This document shows, one piece after another, positions 45,332-55,455 of a stretch of 64,000 nucleotides of DNA. A program made the translations under genes and the position numbers. Location of the stretch: positions 248,001-312,000 of the forward strand of contig NZ_WUFT01000004.1 in assembly GCF_010668805.1 (NCBI RefSeq). Reading direction: 5' to 3'. The stretch is from Rhizobium phaseoli (GTDB taxonomy: Bacteria; Pseudomonadota; Alphaproteobacteria; Rhizobiales; Rhizobiaceae). The notes below the pieces were generated by a model. That model was not told the origin of the DNA. It made no database searches and saw only the letters and a list, made by a program, of their open reading frames with translations. How positions within the stretch are numbered: the first letter of the stretch is position 1; the number at the start of each line of letters is the position of its first letter.

Positions 45332-46240
45332 ATGGCCTTCACGCTTCGCCAGGTTCAATATTTCGTCGCCGTCGCCGAGCAGGGTTCGGTAACGCGCGCC
45401 GCACAGAACCTGTCGATCTCGCAATCCTCGGTGACGGAAGCGCTGAAGGAGCTCGAAACGGATCTCGGCGTTACGCTCTTCGAGCGCCACCCGCGCGGCC
45501 TGACGATCACCCATAACGGCCACCAGTTCCTGCGTCACGCGACGAAGATCCTCGCCTCCGTTTCCGATGCGCGCACCAGCTTCTCCGGCCAGCAAAGCGC
45601 CCTTTCCGGCACGCTGAACATCGGCGTCACTTCGCTTGTTGCCGGCTACGTGCTTTCCGACCTCCTGGCGCGATATCGGCGCGCCTGCCCTGGCATCGAG
45701 GTCAGCGCCATTGAGGACAATGGCGGCTACCTCGAACACCTCCTGGTCGGCGGCGAACTCGATGTCGCCGTCATGGTGATATCAAACCTGCGCGACCGCA
45801 TGGCGCTCCAGGCGGAAATCCTCGAAACTTCGCCCTATCGGCTCTGGCTGCCGATGGGCCATCCGCTGGTCTCGGCCGACATCATCTCGGTCGCCGACAT
45901 CGCCCGCGAACCGCTGATCATGCTGACGGTTGATGAAATCGAGGAGAATACCGGCAAGCTGCTCTCGGCGCTTGGCGCCCGCCCGCATGTCGCCTTCCGC
46001 ACCCGATCGGTGGAGGCGGTGCGCAGCCTGGTTGCCACAGGCGCCGGCGTGGCGCTGCTTCCCGATCTGGTCTATCGCCCGTGGTCGCTTGAAGGCGACC
46101 GTATCGAAAGCCGCGACGTCTCCGGCTCGCTGCCGGTCGTCCAGGTCGGCATGGTCTGGCGCAAGGGCTCCAGCCTGCCGCAGGCGGCACGCGATTTCGT
46201 CGGCATTGCCGAGAGTCTGCGGTCTGGACGCATCCGCTGA
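45332..46240 (+). CDS. LysR-family regulator next to the polyamine-type transporter
   Basis: A 302-residue LysR regulator. The helix-turn-helix occupies residues 3-62 (VAEQGSVTRAAQNLSISQSSVTEALKELE in the core), followed by a periplasmic-binding-like effector domain. No Shine-Dalgarno is visible before the ATG, so the transcript may be nearly leaderless. It is on the same strand as, and directly upstream of, the transporter and dehydrogenase genes, and is their most likely regulator. The ligand is unknown but may be an amine. Confidence 0.88.
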   Translation: MAFTLRQVQYFVAVAEQGSVTRAAQNLSISQSSVTEALKELETDLGVTLFERHPRGLTITHNGHQFLRHATKILASVSDARTSFSGQQSALSGTLNIGVTSLVAGYVLSDLLARYRRACPGIEVSAIEDNGGYLEHLLVGGELDVAVMVISNLRDRMALQAEILETSPYRLWLPMGHPLVSADIISVADIAREPLIMLTVDEIEENTGKLLSALGARPHVAFRTRSVEAVRSLVATGAGVALLPDLVYRPWSLEGDRIESRDVSGSLPVVQVGMVWRKGSSLPQAARDFVGIAESLRSGRIR

Positions 46241-46356
46241 TATCGGAATTTCCGATAACGCCTTTCTGATAAATGAATTTGCGAAAGCGGCCTTTTCGCG
46301 TCACCTTTTCATCCGGGAACAAACCGCCACAAAAGTGGCACCAGACCGGGAGACGG

Positions 46357-47520
46357 ATGATGACGCATCTCTTGAAATCCTGCACGGCAGCGCTCGCCTG
46401 CCTGAGCTTCGCGACGCAGGGGATCGCCGCCGAACCGCTGAAGGCGCTCGGCAAGGGCGAAGGAGCGGTCAGCATCGTCGCCTGGGCCGGCTATATCGAG
46501 CGCGGCGAAACCGACAAGAACTACGACTGGGTCACCGATTTCGAAAAGGAAACCGGCTGCAAGGTTTCCGTCAAGACCGCCGCTACCTCGGATGAAATGG
46601 TATCGCTGATGAACGAGGGCGGCTTCGATCTCGTCACGGCATCGGGCGACGCCTCGCTTCGCCTCATCGCCGGCAAGCGGGTCCAGCCGATCAACACCGA
46701 CCTGATCCCGAGCTTCAAGACCGTCGACGAGCGTTTGCAGAAAGGCCCATGGTATACGGTCGGCGACGTCCATTACGGCGTGCCCTACCTTTGGGGTCCG
46801 AATGTGCTGATGTACAATACCGATGCCTTCAAGGACAAGGCGCCGACCAGCTGGAATGTCGTCTTCGAGGAGCAGACGCTGCCGGACGGCAAATCGAACA
46901 AGGGTCGCGTTCAGGCCTATGACGGCGCGATCTATATCGCCGACGCGGCGATGTATCTGATGGCGCATAAGCCGGATCTCGGCATCAAGGATCCTTACGA
47001 ACTGACAGAGGACCAGTACAAGGCGGCCCTCGATCTGCTGCGCGGCCAGCGCAAGCTCGTCTCCCGCTACTGGCACGACGCGATGATCCAGATCGACGAC
47101 TTCAAGAACGAAGGCGTCGTCGCCTCCGGCTCCTGGCCCTTCCAGGTGAACCTGCTGCAGGCCGACAAACAGAAGATCGCCTCGACTTTCCCCGATGAAG
47201 GCGTCACCGGCTGGGCCGACACCACCATGCTGCACGCCGACAGCGAACATCCGAACTGCGCCTATATGTGGATGGAACATTCGCTGCAGGCCAAAGTCCA
47301 GGGCGATGCCGCCGCCTGGTTCGGCGCCGTGCCCTCCGTCCCCGCCGCCTGCAAGGGCAACGCACTGATGGGAGACGCCGGCTGCGCCACCAACGGCTTC
47401 GATCACTTCGACAAGATCAAGTTCTGGAAAACCCCGGTCGCCAAATGCACCACGCAGAGCGAATGCGTGCCCTATCATCGTTGGGTGTCGGATTATATCG
47501 GCGTGATCGGCGGACGGTAA
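46357..47520 (+). CDS. Polyamine-type ABC transporter binding protein (YdcS-like)
   Basis: A 387-residue periplasmic binding protein of the spermidine/putrescine class. A signal peptide (MMTHLLKSCTAALACLSFA, cleaving near GIAAEP) precedes VSIVAWAGYIERGETD. The PotD-type segments VPYLWGPNVLMYNTDAF and EGVVASGSWPFQVNLLQ follow. The tandem ATG codons at 46357 and 46360 have GGGAG upstream. The gene order with ATPase, two permeases and an aldehyde dehydrogenase matches E. coli ydcSTUV-patD, supporting putrescine or a related amine as substrate. Confidence 0.88.
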   Translation: MMTHLLKSCTAALACLSFATQGIAAEPLKALGKGEGAVSIVAWAGYIERGETDKNYDWVTDFEKETGCKVSVKTAATSDEMVSLMNEGGFDLVTASGDASLRLIAGKRVQPINTDLIPSFKTVDERLQKGPWYTVGDVHYGVPYLWGPNVLMYNTDAFKDKAPTSWNVVFEEQTLPDGKSNKGRVQAYDGAIYIADAAMYLMAHKPDLGIKDPYELTEDQYKAALDLLRGQRKLVSRYWHDAMIQIDDFKNEGVVASGSWPFQVNLLQADKQKIASTFPDEGVTGWADTTMLHADSEHPNCAYMWMEHSLQAKVQGDAAAWFGAVPSVPAACKGNALMGDAGCATNGFDHFDKIKFWKTPVAKCTTQSECVPYHRWVSDYIGVIGGR

Positions 47521-47543
47521 CAGCCAAGTCAGCTTGTGTGGTT

Positions 47544-47689
47544 GAAGACCCCGCCCCAACCCCTCCCCACAAGGGGGAGGGGCTACAAGTGGCACCGCCG
47601 AATCCTGCCGAAACACCAAGGTATTTGCGAAAGGGTACGGCAGGTTAAGCCCCTCCCCCTTGTGGGGAGGGGTTTGGGGCGGGGTCTTC
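47544..47689. repeat. Long near-perfect inverted repeat inside the transporter cluster
   Basis: Arms of about 41 bases (47544-47584 and 47648-47689) are identical in inverse orientation except for one extra base; they begin GAAGACCCCGCCCCAA. Each arm also holds an internal CCCCTCCCC/GGGGAGGGG hairpin. The 63-base loop contains CTGCCG and CGGCAG arms. It lies between the binding protein and ATPase genes and could attenuate or stabilise parts of the transcript. Confidence 0.85.
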
Positions 47690-47740
47690 GCTAGCCAAGA
47701 CCCAAGCCCTCTCTGAACATGCAAGGCCCGGAGTTCCCCA

Positions 47741-48727
47741 ATGACGTCAGCCGTCCGCTTCCAGCAGGTATCGCGCCATTTCGGCCAGGTTCGCGCCGTC
47801 GACGGCGTCGATCTCGAGATCGCGCCCGGCGAATTCTTCGCCATGCTCGGACCGTCAGGTTCCGGCAAGACGACCTGCCTGAGATTGATCGCCGGCTTCG
47901 AGCAACCGACCGCCGGCCATATCCAGATCTTCGGCGAAACGGCCGACGGCGTTCCACCCTATCGCCGCAACGTCAACACCGTCTTCCAGGATTACGCGCT
48001 CTTCCCGCATCTCAATATCCTCGACAACGTCGCCTACGGGCTGATGGTCAAGGGCGTCGGCAAGGTCGAGCGGATGAAAGCGGCGGGCGAAGCCCTCGAT
48101 CTCGTCAAGTTGCCGGGCTATGGCGCCCGCCGTCCCGGTCAACTGTCCGGCGGCCAGCGCCAGCGCGTGGCGCTCGCCCGCGCGCTGGTCAACAAGCCGA
48201 AGGTGCTGCTGCTCGACGAGCCGCTCGGCGCCCTGGACCTGAAGCTGCGCGAGCTGATGCAGGAGGAGTTGAAAAGCCTGCAGCGCGCCCTCGGCATCAC
48301 CTTCGTCTTCGTCACGCATGATCAGGGCGAAGCGCTGTCGATGGCCGATCGCGTCGCCGTCTTCAACGATGGCAACATCGTTCAACAGGGCACGCCGCAG
48401 GATATCTATCGCTGCCCGAAGACCCGCTTCGTCGCCGATTTCGTCGGCTCATCGAACGTGATTGCGCCTGATCTGATGGCCCTCCTCGGCGGTGAGAAGC
48501 GCTGGACAAGCCTCCGCCCCGAAGCCATCCGCCTGGCAAGCGACGGCATCGAGGCAAAAGTCGAAAATGCAAGCTTCCTCGGCGCTGCCACCCGCCTCAG
48601 CGTCGCTCTGAAGGGCAGCAGGCTGCATGTCATGCTGCCGGCCGGCGTGCCGGTGCCCGAAGTCGGCGCCGGCATCCGTCTCGCCTGGCAGCCTGCCGAT
48701 GTCCATTACATGGACGATGCGGCATGA
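47741..48727 (+). CDS. Polyamine-type ABC transporter ATP-binding protein (PotA/YdcT-like)
   Basis: A 328-residue ABC ATPase. Walker A is GPSGSGKTTCLR near residue 38, the signature LSGGQRQRVALARALVN near 130 and Walker B VLLLDEPLGALD. The C-terminal TOBE-like domain (SLRPEAIRLASDGIEAKVENASFLG) is typical of the spermidine/putrescine class. GGAG lies about eight bases before the ATG. Its stop overlaps the next permease start as ATGA, so the genes are coupled. Confidence 0.92.
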   Translation: MTSAVRFQQVSRHFGQVRAVDGVDLEIAPGEFFAMLGPSGSGKTTCLRLIAGFEQPTAGHIQIFGETADGVPPYRRNVNTVFQDYALFPHLNILDNVAYGLMVKGVGKVERMKAAGEALDLVKLPGYGARRPGQLSGGQRQRVALARALVNKPKVLLLDEPLGALDLKLRELMQEELKSLQRALGITFVFVTHDQGEALSMADRVAVFNDGNIVQQGTPQDIYRCPKTRFVADFVGSSNVIAPDLMALLGGEKRWTSLRPEAIRLASDGIEAKVENASFLGAATRLSVALKGSRLHVMLPAGVPVPEVGAGIRLAWQPADVHYMDDAA

Positions 48728-49686
48728 CGGCGCTCACTCTGTCAGGCGGCAAGGCATCGATCCTGCCGGGACGCAGCGGGCTCTTCGGCCGGCTGTCGGA
48801 CGCCTTCTGGCGGCACCCGAAATTGCTGCTCTTCCTGATGCTGACGCCGCCGCTGCTCTGGCTCGGCATCATTTATGTCGGCTCGCTGATCGCCCTGCTG
48901 CTGCAGAGCTTCTTCTCGATCGATGATTTTTCCGGACTGGTGAATTACGAATTCACCCTCTCGACCTATGCCCAGCTTCTGAGCCCGACGAATTTCGACA
49001 TCATCATCCGCACTGTCGTCATGGCGGCGCTGGTCACCGTCGCTGCCGCCCTGATCGCTTTCCCGATCGCCTATTACGCGGCGCGTTATGCCCAGGGCAA
49101 GTGGAAGGCGCTCTTCTATCTCGGCGTCATGCTGCCGCTCTGGTCGAGCTATCTCGTCAAGATCTACGCCTGGAAACTGATCCTCGCCAAGGAAGGCATC
49201 CTCACCTGGATCTTCGAGAAGCTTCACCTCGCCTGGCTGCTCGACGGCATTCTCAATCTGCCGGTCGTCGGCGGCAATTCGCTGTCGGTGAGCTACCTCG
49301 GCACATTCATCGTCTTTGTCTACATCTGGCTTCCCTATATGATCCTGCCGACCCAAGCGGCCCTCGAACGCGTGCCCGCCAACCTGATCGAGGCCTCGGG
49401 CGATCTCGGCGCCACCCCACGGCAGACCTTCCGCACCGTGCTGCTGCCTTTGGCGCTGCCCGGCATCGTCGCCGGTTCGATCTTCACCTTCTCGTTGACA
49501 TTGGGCGATTACATCATCCCGCAGATCATCGGTTCGTCCAGGCTCTTCATCGGCCAGGCCGTGTATGCTCAGCAGGGAACGGCCGGCAACGTGCCGCTCG
49601 CCGCCGCCTTCTCCGTCGTGCCGATCGTCATCATGACGCTCTATCTATCGCTCGCCAAGAAACTGGGAGCCTTCGATGCGCTCTGA
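48724..49686 (+). CDS. Polyamine-type ABC transporter permease (PotB/YdcU-like)
   Basis: A 320-residue inner-membrane permease with about six transmembrane segments. The binding-protein-dependent permease loop reads [31 protein letters not shown] near residue 220, which contacts the ATPase. It overlaps the ATPase gene by four bases and the second permease gene by 11, indicating one coupled operon. It forms the membrane channel together with the second permease. Confidence 0.92.
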   Translation: MTALTLSGGKASILPGRSGLFGRLSDAFWRHPKLLLFLMLTPPLLWLGIIYVGSLIALLLQSFFSIDDFSGLVNYEFTLSTYAQLLSPTNFDIIIRTVVMAALVTVAAALIAFPIAYYAARYAQGKWKALFYLGVMLPLWSSYLVKIYAWKLILAKEGILTWIFEKLHLAWLLDGILNLPVVGGNSLSVSYLGTFIVFVYIWLPYMILPTQAALERVPANLIEASGDLGATPRQTFRTVLLPLALPGIVAGSIFTFSLTLGDYIIPQIIGSSRLFIGQAVYAQQGTAGNVPLAAAFSVVPIVIMTLYLSLAKKLGAFDAL

Positions 49687-50488
49687 CCTCAAACGATCGC
49701 CGCTGGCCTTGAAGATCGCCGCAGCCGTCGGATTGCTCTTCCTGCACCTGCCGATCCTGCTGATCTTCGTCTATGCCTTCACGACCGAGGAAAAGAGCTA
49801 TCAGTGGCCGCCGCCCGGCCTGACGCTGCAATGGTTCGCCGTTGCCTGGAACCGGCCGGACGTCTGGTCGGCGCTTGGCCTCTCCGTGCAGGTCGCCGTC
49901 ATCGCCACAGCGATCGCGCTCCTCCTCGGCACGCTCTGCGCGGCAGCCGTCAGCCAGACGAAATTTTTCGGCCGCGAGGCGATCTCGCTGCTGGTCATCC
50001 TGCCGATCGCCCTTCCCGGCATTATCACCGGCATTGCGCTACGCTCCGCCTTCAGTCTGTTTGACATTCCGTTTTCGGTGTGGACCATCGTGCTCGGCCA
50101 CGCGACCTTCTGCGTGGTCGTCGTCTACAACAATGCGGTCGCCCGCTTCCGCCGCACCTCCGGTTCCCTAATCGAAGCTTCGATGGATCTCGGCGCCGAC
50201 GGCTTCCAGACCTTTCGTCATATCATCCTGCCGAATATCGGCACCGCTCTTCTTGCCGGCGGCATGCTCGCTTTCGCTCTTTCCTTCGATGAGGTCATCG
50301 TCACCACTTTCACCGGCGGCCAGCAATCGACCTTGCCGATCTGGATGCTGGAAGAACTCATCCGCCCGCGCCAGCGCCCGGTCACCAATGTGGTCGCCAT
50401 GGTCGTGGTGCTCGTCACCTTCCTGCCGATCCTGGCAGCCTATTACCTCACCCGCGACGGCGATCAGATCGCCGGTGCCGGCAAATAA
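49676..50488 (+). CDS. Polyamine-type ABC transporter permease (PotC/YdcV-like)
   Basis: A 270-residue permease with about six membrane helices. The ATPase-contact loop is [32 protein letters not shown] near residue 165, and [13 protein letters not shown] is typical for PotC-type proteins. It starts inside the end of the other permease gene. The following dehydrogenase gene begins 13 bases after its stop. Confidence 0.92.
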   Translation: MRSDLKRSPLALKIAAAVGLLFLHLPILLIFVYAFTTEEKSYQWPPPGLTLQWFAVAWNRPDVWSALGLSVQVAVIATAIALLLGTLCAAAVSQTKFFGREAISLLVILPIALPGIITGIALRSAFSLFDIPFSVWTIVLGHATFCVVVVYNNAVARFRRTSGSLIEASMDLGADGFQTFRHIILPNIGTALLAGGMLAFALSFDEVIVTTFTGGQQSTLPIWMLEELIRPRQRPVTNVVAMVVVLVTFLPILAAYYLTRDGDQIAGAGK

Positions 50489-50501
50489 CAGGGAGAACAT
50501 C

Positions 50502-51929
50502 ATGGACATCCAAATGCTGATCGGTTCCCGCTTTGAAAAAGGCACGGAGACGGAAGAGCGCATCCTGAACCCGAAGACCGGCGAGACGGTAATCGACCTT
50601 CCTGAAGCCTCGCTTTCCCAAGTCGACGCCGCCGTCGATGCCGCCGAAAAAGCCTTCGCAAGCTGGTCGCGGACGACGCCGGGCGAACGTTCCGGCTACC
50701 TGTTGAGGATTGCCGACGCCATCGAGAAGGATGCCGCCGGCTTCGCGACGCTTGAGGCGCTGAATTGCGGCAAGCCGATCAATGCAGTGCTGAACGACGA
50801 AATCCCGGCGATCGTCGATTGTTATCGCTTCTTTGCCGGTGCCGTGCGAAATCTGCACGGACCGGCCGCCGGTGAATACCTGCCCGGCCATACGTCGATG
50901 ATCCGGCGCGATCCGATCGGCATCGTCGGCTCGATTGCGCCCTGGAACTATCCGCTGATGATGATGGCCTGGAAGCTGGCGCCGGCGATCGCCGGCGGCA
51001 ATACGGTCGTCTTCAAGCCCTCGGAGCAGACGCCGCTGACGGCGCTGAAGATGGCCAAACTGCTCTCGGATATTCTTCCCGAAGGCGTCGTCAACCTCAT
51101 CCTCGGCCGCGGCGAAAGTGTCGGCAACGCCCTGATCAATCATGCCAAGATCGGCATGGTCTCGATTACCGGCGATATCGCTACCGGCAAGAAGGTGCTG
51201 CAGGCGGCCGCCAAGACCGTCAAGCGCACGCACCTGGAACTCGGCGGCAAGGCACCGGTCATCGTCTTCGACGATGCCGATATCGACGCCGTCGTCGCCG
51301 GCATCCGCACCTTCGGCTACTACAATGCCGGCCAGGACTGCACCGCCGCCTGCCGCATCTATGCCGACGCCAGGGTCTACGACAATTTTGTCGCCGATCT
51401 CTCCTCGGCGGTGTCGAGCATCCGCTTCAACCAAGCCGACGATACCGAAAACGAGATCGGTCCGCTGATCTCCAAGCGCCAGCGCGACCGCGTCGAAAGC
51501 TTCGTCGCCCGCGCTTCCGAACACAAGCACATGGAGATCACCACCGGCGGCAAAGTCTCCGGCGACAAGGGCTTCTTCTTTACCCCGACCGTCATATCGG
51601 GCGCCACGCAGGACGACGAGATCGTCCGCCGTGAAGTCTTCGGCCCGGTGGTTTCGGTCACCCGATTTACCGACGCCGAGGATGCCGTCACCTGGGCAAA
51701 CGACAGCGACTACGGCCTCGCCTCTTCCGTCTGGACCAAGGATATCGGCCGCGGCATGAAGACTGCCGCTCGCCTGCAATATGGCTGCACCTGGATCAAC
51801 ACGCATTTCATGCTGGTCAACGAGATGCCGCATGGCGGCCTCAAACAGTCGGGATACGGCAAGGACATGTCGGTCTACGCGCTGGAAGATTACACCGCCG
51901 TGCGCCACGTGATGATCAATCACGGCTGA
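50502..51929 (+). CDS. patD: Gamma-aminobutyraldehyde dehydrogenase-type NAD-dependent aldehyde dehydrogenase
   Basis: A 475-residue aldehyde dehydrogenase. The catalytic glutamate is in [12 protein letters not shown] and the catalytic cysteine in [13 protein letters not shown]. The GQDC form, in place of GQ-C-C or GQVC, is common in aminobutyraldehyde and betaine aldehyde dehydrogenases of this type. It oxidises the aldehyde made from putrescine to 4-aminobutyrate. GGGAG lies eight bases upstream. Placement at the end of a YdcSTUV-like operon supports the assignment; betaine aldehyde remains an alternative. Confidence 0.87.
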   Translation: MDIQMLIGSRFEKGTETEERILNPKTGETVIDLPEASLSQVDAAVDAAEKAFASWSRTTPGERSGYLLRIADAIEKDAAGFATLEALNCGKPINAVLNDEIPAIVDCYRFFAGAVRNLHGPAAGEYLPGHTSMIRRDPIGIVGSIAPWNYPLMMMAWKLAPAIAGGNTVVFKPSEQTPLTALKMAKLLSDILPEGVVNLILGRGESVGNALINHAKIGMVSITGDIATGKKVLQAAAKTVKRTHLELGGKAPVIVFDDADIDAVVAGIRTFGYYNAGQDCTAACRIYADARVYDNFVADLSSAVSSIRFNQADDTENEIGPLISKRQRDRVESFVARASEHKHMEITTGGKVSGDKGFFFTPTVISGATQDDEIVRREVFGPVVSVTRFTDAEDAVTWANDSDYGLASSVWTKDIGRGMKTAARLQYGCTWINTHFMLVNEMPHGGLKQSGYGKDMSVYALEDYTAVRHVMINHG

Positions 51930-52139
51930 GCGGCGAAAAGCTAGGATCCGCGGAGACTCGGGCGGTGTGGCGGCAAAGCGCCAGCACTCGCCCGCCGCCG
52001 GTCCGGATCATGGCGCGCGCGTAGACGATGAACTGCACAAGGAGCGTTATTTCTCCGCAGAGACGCCATCCCATTCAAACGACTTGGAACATTTTCCCGG
52101 TTGACGCGTCTTTCTCGGATAGGTGCAAAGGATCACGTC

Positions 52140-52313
52140 ATGTTGAAATGGGCTTTGATATTTTTCGTGATTTCACTGATCGCCGGCTTCTTCGGTTTTT
52201 CCGGCGTGTCCGCGGCCACTGCGACGATCGCCCGCGTTCTCTTCGGCATTGCGCTGGTGATCTTCCTCATCTTCCTGGTCCTGGCACTGATGGCCGGCCA
52301 GGCGATCTTGTGA
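52140..52313 (+). CDS. DUF1328-family small membrane protein (YtjA-like)
   Basis: A 57-residue protein with two hydrophobic helices: [20 protein letters not shown] and [20 protein letters not shown], joined by SGVSAATAT. This is the complete DUF1328/YtjA pattern. AAGGA lies about eight bases before the ATG at 52140. Function is unknown; family members are common in proteobacteria and often stress-induced. It is convergent with the lipoprotein gene, whose open frame runs antisense through it. Confidence 0.85.
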   Translation: MLKWALIFFVISLIAGFFGFSGVSAATATIARVLFGIALVIFLIFLVLALMAGQAIL

Positions 52314-52994
52314 GCGGAACGCAGCCCTCCTACAGCTGTTGAACTCGGCAAGCAGAGCGTCGGCACCTTTGCGGACGCCTACCTTTGAGGCTTCCAATGC
52401 CGTGAAGCTGGCACCGATATTCATCGCATTGGGATATTGCTTGGTGACGTATGACGACAGCAGACGATTGCTCGCAGCATCATAGATCTCCACGGCATAA
52501 TTCACCGATCCGGTCATCGAGCCTTCTCGGCCACGAGCGGCCTGGACGGTGTTGTACAAACCGCCCGCAACGTCGATGTGTGAGGCCGTTCCGAGCACCG
52601 CGGTCGTCGCCTTTGCGCCCGTCAGCGTCACGTGCAATCGGAGCGTTGCCGGAGCAGGCGCGCTGACGATGGCAAAGCGCGTCTTCAACTGTTCCGTGAA
52701 TTGAGCCTGCATATAGTCGGCAAGCAACGCCTTGTCTTTTTCAGGGAACTTGCCGAACTGATTGTCGGGACCGTTATAGACCGTGACCGGATCGATGATG
52801 ATCCTGGTGTATTGGCTCCAGCTGACATTCGTCTGATAACGATAAGGCACGCGGCCGGTCTTGTCCGCCATATTCGGCTGAAGCTGCGAGGCCGAAGCGA
52901 GTCCGGAATAGACAGTCGGATCAGGAGTCGAGCATCCGGCGATGGCCGAACTGGCGAGCATCAATGCGGCACCGACTTTTATTGTCTTTATCAA
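52173..52994 (-). CDS. DUF3313-type lipoprotein, C-terminus probably altered by a frameshift
   Basis: The N-terminus is a lipoprotein signal, [21 protein letters not shown], with the lipobox cysteine at residue 21. Residues 22-223 ([20 protein letters not shown] through [14 protein letters not shown]) resemble the DUF3313 family. The last 50 residues ([20 protein letters not shown] onward) are low-complexity and are read antisense through the DUF1328 gene, which is implausible. A TAG in the +1 frame at 52332-52330 would end the protein about 221 residues in and leave a clean convergent gap. A one-base loss near 52335 is therefore suspected. Confidence 0.65.
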   Translation of the reverse strand: MIKTIKVGAALMLASSAIAGCSTPDPTVYSGLASASQLQPNMADKTGRVPYRYQTNVSWSQYTRIIIDPVTVYNGPDNQFGKFPEKDKALLADYMQAQFTEQLKTRFAIVSAPAPATLRLHVTLTGAKATTAVLGTASHIDVAGGLYNTVQAARGREGSMTGSVNYAVEIYDAASNRLLSSYVTKQYPNAMNIGASFTALEASKVGVRKGADALLAEFNSCRRAAFRSQDRLAGHQCQDQEDEEDHQRNAEENAGDRRSGRGHAGKTEEAGDQ

Positions 52995-53155
52995 GGTTTG
53001 GCTCCAGCTTTGGAAATGCCGAACGGCATCGATCTGGGACCGGTTTTATGGAATTCGAATATTGCTGTGTTTGCTATAATATGCGGAAATGTTCGCGAGC
53101 ATTTTGCGACGCAGGCACGACGCCAAGCTTGACGACGCCGCCGGCCGGCCGGAAT

Positions 53156-54529
53156 TTAATGTGATGAAGGGATCGACGGCGGGTCTTCAGGCTGGGCCAA
53201 CTGACCGGCGGGAAGATCGATCACGACGACCAAGCCGCTCGGCTTCCTGTCCAGCAACGTCAATTCTCCGTTGTGCCCTTTGGTGACGATCCCCTTGGCG
53301 ATCGGCAGACCGAGCCCAAGCCCGGAACCGCCTTGGGCGCCGATCTGTCGCGATTTATCCGCTTTGAAGAACGGCTCTAAAACCTTTGTCTTGAGCTCAT
53401 CCGTCAAGCCGGGGCCGTTGTCGCTCACCCTTATTTCGATCCCGCCATCATTGCGGCATTCCAAGCCGATTTCGACCTGCGCCGCGTAACGGGACGCATT
53501 CTCCACCAGATTCGTAATCGCGCGGCTGAGCGCCTGGGGTTTGCAGATAAACGCCAGCCGCCGCGGGCCGGTGAAACTCACATCGACGCCGGTGTCGGCG
53601 AAATCGGTCGCGATCGTCTGCAGCAGGCTCGAGATATCGACCTTTCGATCGACCGCCCTCACCAACGGGTCTTTGAAATAGGCCAGGCACTCGTCGATCA
53701 TGAAGCTCAAGGTGGCGATATCGGCCAGCATCAGGCTGCGAAGTTCCGGCTCAGCGGAGCGCTCGGCCCGCATCCGCAGTCTCGTCAGCGGCGTCCTCAG
53801 ATCATGACCCACTCCGCTCAGCATTCTTGTCCGATCCTCCGCCATGCTCTGGATTCGATCGCTCATGACATTGAGTGATTCCGCAAGACTGCGAATCTCG
53901 GCTGCACCGTCCGGTTCGAAAGGTTGTTCCAGATTGCCTTCCATGCATGCTTGTTTGGCAGCGGCAGCAAACCGCCTGAGAGGTTCGGTGATCAGCCGGC
54001 TGCTGAAATAGGCGAGCAGCACCAAAGGAATGACGATCTTCAGAAATCCGCTTGCAGCTGCCGGAACGAACCACAAGTAGCTGGGAAAAACCGGCAGTTG
54101 GAAGACGAGGGCGCGCTTACCGTCAATTTCGACAGTCAAGACGTCAGGGTGCGATTGACCCATGACGAAGCGATGAAATGCCGTCAAAACATTGTCGGCG
54201 AGCATCGCGCCGATACGCGCCACCAACTCGCTTGGAGGTATCCGTTGTTCCCCTGCGCCGGACCGATCCAAGGGCGTCCTTTGGACCGTAATGCCGAGGG
54301 CTGCAGCTCGCTCGAGGACGACGTCTTCGCCCTCCGCCGATCTTGCCTCAGCAAATTGCTCCGCAATCATCGCCGCCCTCGCAGCAAACAGCCCGTTTTG
54401 AAAGCCGCGATCATGACGGCCGTAGATGAATGGCTCCATGGCGGTCGCCACCACGGAAACCAGCACGACAAGGAGGGTCGCCAGGATGAGGATCTGGTTC
54501 TGGATTGAAGCGCGCCGAAAATTTCTCAA
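53156..54529 (-). CDS. Sensor histidine kinase, EnvZ type
   Basis: A 457-residue inner-membrane kinase. A first membrane helix (ILILATLLVVLVSVVATAM) near residues 13-31 and a second near 157-178 flank a periplasmic domain. HAMP follows, then the H-box GVGHDLRTPLTRLRMRAE with phosphoryl-accepting His242. The catalytic domain has NLVENASRYA, DNGPGL and GSGLGLGLPIAKGI. It overlaps the response regulator gene by four bases (ATGA), so the pair is coupled. The layout is like EnvZ but the stimulus is unknown. Confidence 0.92.
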   Translation of the reverse strand: MRNFRRASIQNQILILATLLVVLVSVVATAMEPFIYGRHDRGFQNGLFAARAAMIAEQFAEARSAEGEDVVLERAAALGITVQRTPLDRSGAGEQRIPPSELVARIGAMLADNVLTAFHRFVMGQSHPDVLTVEIDGKRALVFQLPVFPSYLWFVPAAASGFLKIVIPLVLLAYFSSRLITEPLRRFAAAAKQACMEGNLEQPFEPDGAAEIRSLAESLNVMSDRIQSMAEDRTRMLSGVGHDLRTPLTRLRMRAERSAEPELRSLMLADIATLSFMIDECLAYFKDPLVRAVDRKVDISSLLQTIATDFADTGVDVSFTGPRRLAFICKPQALSRAITNLVENASRYAAQVEIGLECRNDGGIEIRVSDNGPGLTDELKTKVLEPFFKADKSRQIGAQGGSGLGLGLPIAKGIVTKGHNGELTLLDRKPSGLVVVIDLPAGQLAQPEDPPSIPSSH

Positions 54530-55266
54530 GAGAGACGCTCTACCTTGGATGCGAAAAGATAGCCGCCCAGCCGCACCGTCTTTATGAACGTCGGATCTTT
54601 CAGGTTCGGCTCTATCTTTTGCCTGACCCGGCTGATGTGGGCGTCGATGCTGCGCTCAACCGGTCCCGCCGATCCGGCATGCGTCATCGACAGAAGTTGT
54701 TCGCGGGTCAAAACCTTGTTCGGATTGCAGCAGAATGCCAGGAGAATATCGAACTCCGCGGTGGTCATCGAAACCTGCGCTCCGTCCGCGTCGTGGAGCT
54801 GACGGCTTTTGGGATCGATGCGCCACCCCGAGAACGTCATGAGGCCAAGTGCTTCCTCCTGATGAAGAGCATATGACGCTCTGCGGAGAATACTCTTGAT
54901 CCTGGCCAGCAGCTCGCGGGAGTTGAATGGTTTCGTGACATAATCGTCGGCTCCGAGCTCCAAGCCCAGAATGCGGTCGATATCTTCCTGAAGCGCCGTC
55001 AGCATCAAGATCGGTACCGGGCACGAAGCACGAAGCCGCCTGCAGATGCTGAAGCCGTCCTCGCCCGGAAGCATCGCGTCGAGGACGATGAGATCGAATT
55101 GCTCGCGCGCCATCAGTCGATCCATAGCCGCGCCGTTCTCCACCGACGAGGCCCCAAAGCCGCCGCTTCGAAGAAGGTCCACCAGCATATCCGCGATCGC
55201 GGGATCGTCCTCGACGATGAGGATACGAACGTGATTGGGAACTGCCATTTCATATGCCATCGTCAT
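54526..55266 (-). CDS. OmpR-family response regulator
   Basis: A 246-residue two-domain regulator. The receiver domain contains ILIVEDDPAIADML, the phosphorylation site in DLIVLDAMLPGEDGF and the conserved lysine in YVTKPFNSRELL. The C-terminal winged helix reads LTREQLLSMTHAGSAGPVERSIDAHISRVRQKIE. Starts at 55266, 55260 and 55248 are all possible, since none has a clear Shine-Dalgarno; all keep the receiver intact. It is upstream of and coupled to the sensor kinase. Confidence 0.9.
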   Translation of the reverse strand: MTMAYEMAVPNHVRILIVEDDPAIADMLVDLLRSGGFGASSVENGAAMDRLMAREQFDLIVLDAMLPGEDGFSICRRLRASCPVPILMLTALQEDIDRILGLELGADDYVTKPFNSRELLARIKSILRRASYALHQEEALGLMTFSGWRIDPKSRQLHDADGAQVSMTTAEFDILLAFCCNPNKVLTREQLLSMTHAGSAGPVERSIDAHISRVRQKIEPNLKDPTFIKTVRLGGYLFASKVERLS

Positions 55267-55455
55267 TCGTTCTGTTGCCGGGAGCTGCGGCGCGAAATTA
55301 CCATGTTTCACCATGGCCGGGTCAAAGATCTCGGAGGGATGCCACACGATGCCAGCCGCCGCGCCGGACGCCGCCTTCAGCATATCAGGTGTCGTGCGAT
55401 GATATGTTCGATAATGTTGAGATATGTTGCGGGGATCTCCGAGATGGATCCGGCG

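Noticed and set aside
47544..47689. A CRISPR-like or insertion-sequence end
   Set aside because: There are only two arms in inverse orientation, no spacers, and no transposase or target duplication.
50253..50501. Extension of the aldehyde dehydrogenase frame into the permease gene
   Set aside because: The added residues are the shadow of the permease in another frame, and GGGAG precedes the ATG at 50502.
51930..52139. A small gene or element after the aldehyde dehydrogenase
   Set aside because: The only frame lacks a start with Shine-Dalgarno and any protein-like features; nothing else is clear.
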